Assembly: GCF_009911695.1 (NCBI RefSeq)
Contig: NZ_QWKK01000007.1
Location: forward strand, 1-55,115
Reading direction: 5' to 3'
Length of the DNA stretch: 55,115 nt
From: Enterorhabdus sp. P55
GTDB lineage: Bacteria > Actinomycetota > Coriobacteriia > Coriobacteriales > Eggerthellaceae
Below are positions 7,143-13,792 of this stretch, one piece after another (the first letter of the stretch is position 1; every line of letters begins with the position of its first letter). Under the pieces are notes generated by a model. It made no database searches. It was not told the DNA's origin and was given only the letters and a program-made list of their open reading frames with translations. Made by a program: the position numbers and the translations under genes.

Positions 7143-7294
7143 GTTGGCCCCCTTGCTGCCGCCGTGCGTCGGAAACACCCTCCCCCATGCGAATTCTAGC
7201 AGTCTCTTCGGCGAATGCGCACAGGGTCTGCGGGGCAGTTGCCGCAGGGGGAGGAACCTCGCCCTGCCCCTGCTCCATGGGCTCCGTGCGAGTG

Positions 7295-7378
7295 CTACAG
7301 GGTGGCGGGCACCTTCACCACCGCGCCGCCGTCCAGCGGGACGGAGTCGAGGGGGTAGGCGCGGATGGTTGCGGGGTC
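7295..7378 (-). pseudogene. 3' remnant of a second choloylglycine hydrolase gene
   Basis: These 84 bases match the 3' end of the intact gene at 12171-13130 almost exactly; about 50 nt are identical. They encode the same C-terminus IRAYPLDSVPLDGGAVVKV plus PATL and the stop. Nothing of the remaining 290 codons is present. It marks a former duplicate or the scar of a deletion or recombination. It cannot be expressed as an enzyme. Confidence 0.8.
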
Positions 7379-7403
7379 TCAATCAGTCTTCCGACGGCCG
7401 CCC

Positions 7404-8171
7404 CTAGGGCTCAAGGAACAGCTCGACGGCCTTGGGCTTGGCGCACTCGCCCTTGATGGCCAGGGCGGCCAGGCGTGTCATGAGACCGCTCACCGAGCGG
7501 GCCTGGCGGGGGCAGTCGCGCACGCAGCGCATGCAGCCGATGCAGAGGGCCTTGTCGGCGGTGCGGCAGCTCTTCGCGTCGATGGCGCCCGCTGGGCAGC
7601 GCGCGGCGCAGAGCCCGCATCCGTCGCAGGCACTCCCCGCCTTGGGAACGAGGGACGCAGCGCCCGCCTTCTTGTAGGGGCGGCTACCCGGCACGGAGGG
7701 CACCGCGTCGTCGCCGTCGGCCAGTTTGGCGGCGATGGCGCGCGCTGCGTCGGCCAGGCATGCGAGGTCGTCGGCGTCGGGGCGCCCGGCGGCGTACTGG
7801 GGCAGGATGGAGTGTTGGGCCAGCGCCGCCAGCGTGGCGACGGGTCGCAGGCCGGCGGCTTGGCAGAGGTCGACAAGCTCCACAAGCGTGTCCTCGTAGG
7901 CCCGACCCCCGTAAACCGCCACCGCGATGCCCGCCGCGCCGGCGCCATCGATGGCGGCGAGCCGCTCGGCTGCCAGCGCCGGCACGCGGCCGCCGAAAGA
8001 CGGCACGGCCACCACCGCGACGGTGCCGGGATCGACGGCGGCGGAGGCGAAGTCCGTCGAGCGGTCGGCCAGGTCTATGCGAGCGGTCACGGGCCCCAGG
8101 CCCTCGGCCAGGGCCCGGGCTGCCTTCCCGGTACCTCCGGTGGGGCTGAATTCGATGAGCGTCACATCCAT
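7404..8171 (-). CDS. EFR1-type flavodoxin/ferredoxin fusion protein
   Basis: 255 residues. The N-terminal half is flavodoxin-like with the FMN phosphate loop FSPTGGTGKAA at residues 8-18. The C-terminal half has two [4Fe-4S] motifs, CDGCGLCAARCP and CIGCMRCVRDCP. This arrangement is the EFR1 family, a soluble cytoplasmic electron carrier common in anaerobes; its partners are generally unknown. The start is ATG 8171 with GGGGAAGGAG upstream. A short 3' fragment of another gene lies just upstream and IS3 debris beyond that, so the original promoter may be lost. Its neighbours are redox genes, but no direct partnership can be shown. Confidence 0.85.
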   Translation of the reverse strand: MDVTLIEFSPTGGTGKAARALAEGLGPVTARIDLADRSTDFASAAVDPGTVAVVAVPSFGGRVPALAAERLAAIDGAGAAGIAVAVYGGRAYEDTLVELVDLCQAAGLRPVATLAALAQHSILPQYAAGRPDADDLACLADAARAIAAKLADGDDAVPSVPGSRPYKKAGAASLVPKAGSACDGCGLCAARCPAGAIDAKSCRTADKALCIGCMRCVRDCPRQARSVSGLMTRLAALAIKGECAKPKAVELFLEP

Positions 8172-8192
8172 GTGTTCTCCTTCCCCAGCGCC

Positions 8193-8275
8193 TCAGAGGA
8201 CGCCGTCTTCCTGCGCCCTCTTCCTCATGTCCGCTATGACGTCCGCCAGCGTCATGTCTGCCAGCGCCTGGGCGC
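8193..8275 (-). pseudogene. 3' remnant of an unidentified gene beside IS3 debris
   Basis: A minus-strand frame encodes a tail AESAQALADMTLADVIADMR followed by KRAQEDGVL and a stop at 8193-8195. It ends 21 nt before the EFR1 gene, as a preceding operon member would. Its upstream side merges into the broken IS3 transposase, so the 5' part is missing. The parent protein is not recognisable from so short an acidic helical tail. Confidence 0.4.
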
Positions 8276-8823
8276 TCTCTGCCGACTGCCTGCTCTATCG
8301 CATCGATCGCCACCTTCTTGGTGATCCGATCCGACATCGACCAGCCCACGACCTTGCGAGAGAAGGCGTCGATGACGGCCGCGAGGTAGAGCCATCCCTC
8401 ACTTGTCGGTACGTAGGTGATGTCGCCTACCCAGAGCCTGTTGCGCTCATTGGCGGCGAAGACGCGCTCGACCAGGTTCAGGCGGGGATCTCCCGGCTCG
8501 ACCCTCTTCTGGATACTGTGCTTTCTGGCCGCGCCCTTGGCGACAAGTCCCAGCCTCCGCATGATGCGCAGCACGCGCTTCTCGCTCACGAAGATGCCGG
8601 TTCTGCGAAGCTCTCGGTTGATGCGCCGGTAGCCGTATCTTGCATGATGGCGCTCGAAGACATCCTCCACGAATCCCTCTAGCGCCTCGCGCTCGATTTG
8701 CGCGTTGGACTTGCGTCTGTGGACGTATTCGCAATAGCCGGATTTAGAGACTCTCATCAGCTCGCACGCCTTCCTGATGGGGCCGAACTCGCCCCTATGC
8801 GTCTTGAGGAACTCGAGCCTCAC
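8270..8823 (-). pseudogene. IS3 transposase OrfB, 3'-truncated
   Basis: The fragment carries the HTH_21-like region (FVEDVFERHHARYGYRRI) and the first two catalytic acids of the rve integrase core, in WVGDITYV and AAVIDAFSRKVVGW. The frame leaves IS homology after AIEQAVGRE, so the third catalytic residue (Glu) and the rest are lost. It starts with GTG overlapping the orfA stop. A -1 slip on the CTAAAAAAT run near 8860 would join the frames, as in other IS3 elements. It is not functional. Confidence 0.85.
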
Positions 8824-9128
8824 GCATGGTCTTGGCTCAAGAAGGCCCGGAAATTTTTTAGCATCTCGTTCTCGCGCTCGGGCTCTTCGATCTTCTTCCC
8901 GAGCTTGACGATCTCGTAGTCCTTGTTGATCTTCGGAGATCCATTTCCGGGGAATGCCGCTTCGCCCATCTCATCGTACTCGCAAGCCCGCCGTCTGAGC
9001 GTCGAGTCCTTTATGCCGAGCTCTTCCGAGAGGCCCCTCACTGTCATCTCGCCCGAAAGAACCACCTTCGCTGCCGAGATCTTGAACTGCCTGTCGTATC
9101 GCTTTCTTCTTTGGGTCATATCGAACAC
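8820..9128 (-). CDS. IS3-family OrfA
   Basis: 102 residues: a helix-turn-helix (FKISAAKVVLSGEMTVRGLS), then an acidic/leucine coiled-coil (EIVKLGKKIEEPERENEMLK), as in IS3 OrfA proteins that bind the IS ends. An A6 run inside the last codons is a possible -1 frameshift site for making OrfAB. Since OrfB is truncated, this copy cannot move itself, though OrfA might still bind related ends elsewhere. Confidence 0.8.
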   Translation of the reverse strand: MFDMTQRRKRYDRQFKISAAKVVLSGEMTVRGLSEELGIKDSTLRRRACEYDEMGEAAFPGNGSPKINKDYEIVKLGKKIEEPERENEMLKNFRAFLSQDHA

Positions 9129-9152
9129 CTTCCGCCCTTAACTTGGTGTCCA

Positions 9153-9438
9153 GATTATCTTACCCACTCCAATTCCCCAGCTCATGCCCGGCATCATGTC
9201 GTCGCTGTCCATGTGCTACATCATGTCGTTCTCGCAGTACTTCCTCACGCTGCTCGTGGGCGGCGGAAAGGTGCAGACCTTCGTGCTCACGCTGTTCCCG
9301 TACCTCACGGGCGGCGACCGCACCATCGCCTGCGCGTACAGCCTCGTGTTCCTGGCGGTCACGTTCGCGGTGTTCCTGCTGTTCGAGGTGATGCTCAAGC
9401 GCTTCGGCGTGCGCGAGGGGGGCGGCTTGTATGAGTAG
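9153..9438 (+). pseudogene. 5'-truncated ABC transporter permease
   Basis: The open frame runs out of the IS3 end and encodes the last two or three membrane helices of a BPD-type permease. It keeps PQLMPGIMSSLSMCYIMSF, the loop that contacts the ATPase, and ends VMLKRFGVREGGGLYE. The N-terminal two thirds are missing at the IS junction. The ATPase gene follows after 120 bp. The resemblance is to polyamine/iron/phosphonate-type importers; the ATG at 9184 might still be read but would give a useless fragment. Confidence 0.8.
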
Positions 9439-9558
9439 GGCGGGCAACGGCGTCGCGTCGGGGCGCGCAGGCGCGCGGCCCGACGCGGGCATGCGGACGC
9501 GGATGCGGCCGGGCGCGTGGGCGCCGCAGCGGGATTTCGAGGCACGAGGGGGCGGCTC

Positions 9559-10400
<842 letters not shown>

Positions 10401-10404
<4 letters not shown>

Positions 10405-10490
10405 CGCGCCCGGGCCCGCAGGGCGTCCATCGCCGGGCGCGGGCTCTCGCCTATCTCGGTGAGGGAGTACTCCACCTGCGGATCCTCCTC
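10401..10490 (-). pseudogene. 3' remnant of an HxlR-type regulator
   Basis: The minus strand encodes DPQVEYSLTEIGESPRPAMD and a short tail before a stop at 10401-10403. This is the characteristic last winged-helix strand and helix of HxlR regulators (consensus around VEYxLTxxGxSL). No upstream part of the gene is present. It is convergent with the ABC ATPase, and the two stop codons overlap. Confidence 0.55.
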
Positions 10491-11145
10491 GGCTTGATTC
10501 TCGCGGCCACGGGGGCGCCGCACCCACGCCGGCGCCCGAGGCGCGCGGCCGCCTTGCGAGAGCGGGCCGGCGTGACGTGCCGGGCGCCGCATTGGACGTC
10601 ATGCCGGCCCCGCGATGGCCGCCGCGCAAAATCCGCGGCCAAAATGGCCAGAACGGACGGCTTGACGACGCCGCACCACCGTCCCCGCAAGTCCCGCGCA
10701 GCAAAACCCCAGGTCGCGAAAATCCAACCCACGGCAAGGCCGCGCGAATACACGCGAAACGCTCCTTTTGCGTCGTCAAGCCGTCCGTTCTGGCCATTTT
10801 GGCCGTCGTTTCTGCGCGAGTATCGACTTTCGGGGCCAGGAAGCTGCCTGGTGGGTCGCGCAGGGCGGGGTGGCGTGCGGGTGGGAGTGCGAGCGCGTGC
10901 GGGCGCGTCGTGCGGGCATGCAGGCATGTGGCGCTGGGCGCGACGTGCGTGGGTTGGGGTTCACGGCGCAGGCGCGTCGCGTGGGCGTGCGTCACACAGG
11001 CGCGTCACGCAGGCACGTCGCGCAGAGCTGGGTCTGCGCGACGCGACGATACGCGTGCGGGCGTGCAGGCGCAAGGCTGGGACGCACGGCGCAGGGCGTG
11101 CCATGCGTCGCGCTCGCATGCGGTAGGCGCGCCCGCGTCGGCTGC
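10491..11145. other. Non-coding stretch with hairpin element and degenerate repeats
   Basis: I see no gene. Copy 2 of the 170-bp element lies at 10636-10805. From about 10860 to 11120 the plus strand is a G/T/C-rich tract with many irregular recurrences of GCGTCGCGCAGGC-like words and few A residues. This is consistent with decayed tandem duplication. Confidence 0.5.
10636..10805. repeat. 170-bp inverted-repeat element, copy 2
   Basis: Arms 10636-10671 and 10770-10805 are exact 36-bp inverted repeats carrying GGCCAAAATGGCCAGAACGG and CTTGACGACG. The interior contains GCAAAACCCCAGGTCGC (10701-10717), shared with copies 1 and 3. This is the least diverged copy, so possibly the youngest. Confidence 0.85.
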
Positions 11146-11496
11146 CTAGGACTCGATCGGGCGCGTGCCGTCCGCTATCCAGTCGACCCAGCTTCCCTCA
11201 TAGCACTTCTGCCTCGTGTAGCCACGTGATTCGAGCAGGTCGCATGCCTCGCGGGCCAGGCCGCCGTTGTGGCAGTAGACGACGAACTCGTCGTCGGGGC
11301 CGAGCCCCGCCTCGGCGAACCTGCCGACGAAGCATTCCGCCGTGTCGCCAGGCGCCTCCTTGGCTGCCATCAGCTCGATGGACTGCGCGCCGGGGATGCG
11401 GCTCTCGGCGTACATGAAGCCGGGACGGACATCGACGATGGGCAGGACGCCCAGGTTGTCGAGGACATATGCGGCGTCGACGATCTCGTAGGACAT
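11146..11496 (-). CDS. Single-domain rhodanese-like protein
   Basis: 116 residues. The fold starts with PIVDVRPGFMYAESRIPGA and has the active-site loop YCHNGGLA with Cys75 as the probable persulfide carrier. Rhodaneses move sulfane sulfur; single-domain forms often feed cofactor or Mo-enzyme maturation. The ATG at 11496 is supported by GGGAG 8 nt upstream and by family length; longer starts add an unconserved leader. No operon partner is evident. The loop lacks the final Arg seen in classical thiosulfate rhodaneses (Ala instead), so the substrate is uncertain. Confidence 0.8.
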   Translation of the reverse strand: MSYEIVDAAYVLDNLGVLPIVDVRPGFMYAESRIPGAQSIELMAAKEAPGDTAECFVGRFAEAGLGPDDEFVVYCHNGGLAREACDLLESRGYTRQKCYEGSWVDWIADGTRPIES

Positions 11497-11602
11497 AGGG
11501 GGACTCCCTTCATCGGGGCTGCGCGACGGCGCCATGCTACCAGTCCCGCGAGCCTGTTCGCCCAAGTGCCATCAACTTGGCACCGTCCGGAAAACCGTGG
11601 TC

Positions 11603-11665
11603 GTCGGGCGCCCGGGCGCGTGGGCCGCCGGTTTGCCTGCCGCGGCCGTCGGGCGCCCGGGCGCG
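11603..11665. repeat. 18-bp direct repeat containing a palindrome
   Basis: GTCGGGCGCCCGGGCGCG occurs at 11603-11620 and 11648-11665, 45 bp apart. Each copy includes the palindrome GCGCCCGGGCGC. It lies in the 260-bp gap before the CxCxxC gene and has no obvious role. Confidence 0.5.
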
Positions 11666-11691
11666 GGCTGGCGCTCGCCTGCTGCGCGGAA

Positions 11692-11720
11692 TTGCGGGCG
11701 ACGCGACGTTGCCCTATGAT
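11692..11720 (+). promoter_or_regulatory. Promoter of CxCxxC protein gene, copy 1
   Basis: TTGCGG (11692-11697), a 17-bp spacer, TATGAT (11715-11720), 40 bp before the start codon. The same boxes with the same spacer occur before the paralogue at 20818, which strongly supports it as the working promoter. Confidence 0.75.
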
Positions 11721-11759
11721 CTCATCGTACCCCATGAGTTCGTTCGAGGAGGCATGCCA

Positions 11760-12124
11760 TGGATAAGGATCTGATCGACTACATCGCCGAGCGCGTCGAG
11801 GTTCTCTCGACGTCGGGCGCGAGCACGCAGGTGACCAAGGACGCCGCGCTGGCGTGGAGGGACGCCGTCGAGGCCGGGGGAGAGGCCGCCGCCGACGCGG
11901 CCACCGAGCGGCTCCTCGACGTCCTGGAGGGGCGTCCCACCACCATCGACGGCGTCATCGCCTTCGCCGAGGGGCCGGCGAAGGCCCTGTTTGGCGAGGA
12001 GGCGGCCGCCCAGATGCTCGCGACGCAGCAGCAGCGCAAGGCCGAGGGCGCCAAGTGGTGCGACTGCGACGCCTGCACCGCCGCCACCGAGATCCTCGCC
12101 AGGTTCGGCCGCGTCGAGTTGTAG
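11760..12124 (+). CDS. Small conserved CxCxxC protein, paralogue 1
   Basis: About 121 residues, mostly amphipathic helix, ending in AKWCDCDACTAATEILARFG. The C-x-C-x2-C motif near residue 102 could bind a metal. This belongs to a conserved family of small cytoplasmic proteins in gut Firmicutes and Coriobacteria that databases often mislabel as Hsp90 chaperone; the true function is unknown. The start is the ATG after GAGGAGGCATGCC. The paralogue at 20818-21183 is the same length and about three quarters identical, with the same promoter boxes. A small hairpin terminator follows. The GC content matches the neighbourhood. Confidence 0.8.
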
Positions 12125-12143
12125 CCATAGCGCAGCACGAGGG

Positions 12144-12166
12144 CCCCGCGTCGTTGGGACGCGGGG
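12144..12166. terminator. Hairpin between convergent genes
   Basis: CCCCGCGTC (12144-12152) pairs with GACGCGGGG (12158-12166) over a 5-nt loop. It sits in the 46-bp gap between the CxCxxC gene and the convergent hydrolase gene and probably serves both. Confidence 0.55.
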
Positions 12167-12170
12167 GGCG

Positions 12171-13130
12171 CTACAGGGTAGCAGGCACCTTTACCACCGC
12201 GCCGCCGTCCAGCGGGACGGAGTCGAGGGGGTAGGCGCGGATGGCCGGGTCCTCGTAGGTGTTGTAGTAGTAGGTGCGGGTGCGGCCGGAGTAGCAGCTG
12301 GTGTAGAGGGTGTACTCGTAGTCGCCGTCGGACACCTTGGCCGCGCCGAGGGCCATGGCCACGCCGCCGAGGGTGTGGAACAGGCGGCTGACGTTGGCCT
12401 CCTCGCCCTCCTGGGCCGGGTAGTTGGCGTTGAGGTAGGCCGCGCGGACGAAGCGGGACGGCGAGTAGTAGTCGCCGGGGATGCCGCGCATGCCGGCGCC
12501 CGACCCGTAGGGGGAAAGCGTCGCCTCGCGCCAGTGGGCGTCGGCGGGGAACTCCGGCGTGCAGGCCAGGTAGCTGCGAACGTTCTCGCGGTGGTAGGCG
12601 AAGGTGGGCTGGTTGGCCAACACGTCCAGGTCGTCGTGGTAGACGTGCATGCCGTCGGCCTGGTACTCCACCACGATGGCGCGCTCCTTGTCGCCGATGA
12701 GCCAGTGGAGCAGGGCCACCTCGTACTGGTCGCTGGGGGCCTGGTTGAGGATGACGATGTCCTTGAGCGCCTCCTCGGCCTCGTCCACGGTCTTGCACTG
12801 GCTGGCCAGGTAGAAGGGGAACGCGTAGGCGGGCATGTTGACCTTGCCGTCCTCCGGTGTGTCGGCGTACTGGGCGTAGCCGGGGAAGTTGAGCCCGGCC
12901 ACGGCCAGGCCCTCCTCGTTCATGACGTCCAGGTACAGCGGGCAGCCCTCGGGGGCGATGGCCATGCCGATGACGGCGTAGCGGGTGGGCACCTTGCCCT
13001 CCATGAAGTCGGGGTGGGTGAAGCCGCGCTGGGTGACGAGCACCTCCTGACCGTAGCCGACGGTCCAGTCGAGGTTGCGTCCGAAGTACAGGTTGCCCTC
13101 AGGGTCGGTGAAGCGGATGCCGGTGCACAT
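12171..13130 (-). CDS. Choloylglycine hydrolase family (bile salt hydrolase-like)
   Basis: 319 residues of the Ntn-hydrolase family that cleaves linear amide C-N bonds, such as conjugated bile salts, penicillin V or acyl-homoserine lactones. Removal of Met1 exposes the nucleophile Cys2 (MCTGIRF). Arg18, Asp21 (NLDW), Asn81 (GLNFPG), Asn173 (ANQPTF) and Arg226 (SPSRF) match the catalytic set of the clostridial bile salt hydrolase, so it should be active. The start is fixed by the required Met-Cys and by GAGAGGGG upstream. No signal peptide, so cytoplasmic. In a gut coriobacterium bile-salt deconjugation is the likeliest role, but the substrate is not proven by sequence. A 3' copy of the gene remains at 7295. 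Confidence 0.85.
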   Translation of the reverse strand: MCTGIRFTDPEGNLYFGRNLDWTVGYGQEVLVTQRGFTHPDFMEGKVPTRYAVIGMAIAPEGCPLYLDVMNEEGLAVAGLNFPGYAQYADTPEDGKVNMPAYAFPFYLASQCKTVDEAEEALKDIVILNQAPSDQYEVALLHWLIGDKERAIVVEYQADGMHVYHDDLDVLANQPTFAYHRENVRSYLACTPEFPADAHWREATLSPYGSGAGMRGIPGDYYSPSRFVRAAYLNANYPAQEGEEANVSRLFHTLGGVAMALGAAKVSDGDYEYTLYTSCYSGRTRTYYYNTYEDPAIRAYPLDSVPLDGGAVVKVPATL

Positions 13131-13308
13131 GGTGGCCCCTCTCTCGGTCAGGCCCCTCTCGGCCCGGGCCCGAACGAGGGCGGGAGCGGGCGCGCGAGGC
13201 GGCGGGGTTGCAGCTACGTCCCAGCATGGCCCTGCCCCGCGCCCCGGCTGATTCGTTGCCAAGGCGTAGGGCCGCCTGGGCCTGCCGGTTAGCGCCGGGA
13301 AAGAAGAA

Positions 13309-13346
13309 GGGGAGCGGCCGGAGGCGAGATGCCCCGGCCGCTCCCC
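13309..13346 (-). terminator. Terminator of Mo enzyme operon 2
   Basis: A perfect 13-bp GC stem (13309-13321 with 13334-13346) followed on the minus strand by TTCTTCTTT. It lies 27 bp after the stop of the Fe-S subunit gene. Confidence 0.75.
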
Positions 13347-13372
13347 CGATCAGGTGATGGGCGCCGCGTGGC

Positions 13373-13789
13373 CTAGCGAGCCGTCGCGTACTCCACGCTG
13401 GCGCGAGTCTCGGCGCCGGCGGAGTCGAGCGCCCAGACGCGGGCGCCGCGCGCCTCCACCCGGGCGCGGGCCTGGGCGTAGGCGGACTGCTCGTCGGCCT
13501 CGTCGCCGAAGGCGAGGGCCTGGGTGGGGCAGTCCATGACGCAGAACGGCGGGAGCCCCTCGGCCACGCGCGGCGCGCAGAAGGTGCAGCTGGGAAGGTA
13601 GACCGGCTGCCACCACATGTGCAGGTCGGGGTACACGCCGGCGGGGCGGTCGATGCCCTGGCCCGAGCCGTGGGTCTCCACCTCCACGCGGTACACGTCG
13701 TCGTCCAGGTGGTTGCCCACCTTGCAGCCCATCGCGCAGGTCCAGCATCCCACGCAGCGGTCGATGTCGACCAGCATCTTGTAAGCCAT
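13373..13789 (-). CDS. Ferredoxin-like subunit of Mo oxidoreductase 2
   Basis: 138 residues. CVGCWTCAMGCK at residues 12-23 and CTFC...CVMDCP at about 68-88 provide two [4Fe-4S] sites. The tail after residue 100 has no cysteines. It resembles truncated DmsB/PsrB-like electron-transfer subunits. It starts 3 nt after the stop of the catalytic subunit gene, so the two are translationally coupled. With no membrane-anchor gene nearby and no signal peptide, the complex is probably soluble and cytoplasmic. Confidence 0.85.
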   Translation of the reverse strand: MAYKMLVDIDRCVGCWTCAMGCKVGNHLDDDVYRVEVETHGSGQGIDRPAGVYPDLHMWWQPVYLPSCTFCAPRVAEGLPPFCVMDCPTQALAFGDEADEQSAYAQARARVEARGARVWALDSAGAETRASVEYATAR

Positions 13790-13792
13790 GGC

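Larger units (their letters stand above)
8265..9152 (-). mobile_element. Truncated IS3-family insertion sequence
   Basis: The left terminus is seen at 9152 (minus strand TGGACACCAAGTTAAGGGCG), followed by orfA and orfB. The element stops inside orfB at about 8265-8290, and the right terminus is missing. The insertion side at 9152 removed the 5' part of an ABC permease gene, so the IS is associated with rearrangement of this stretch. Confidence 0.85.

Noticed and set aside
9439-9558. 43-codon frame overlapping the permease stop (ATG at about 9430)
   Set aside because: Arg/Ala/Gly-rich composition typical of random GC-rich sequence and no ribosome site; treated as spacer before the ATPase gene.
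11760-12124. Hsp90 chaperone label for the CxCxxC protein
   Set aside because: Length, fold and motifs do not match Hsp90; the label for this family appears to be a database artefact.
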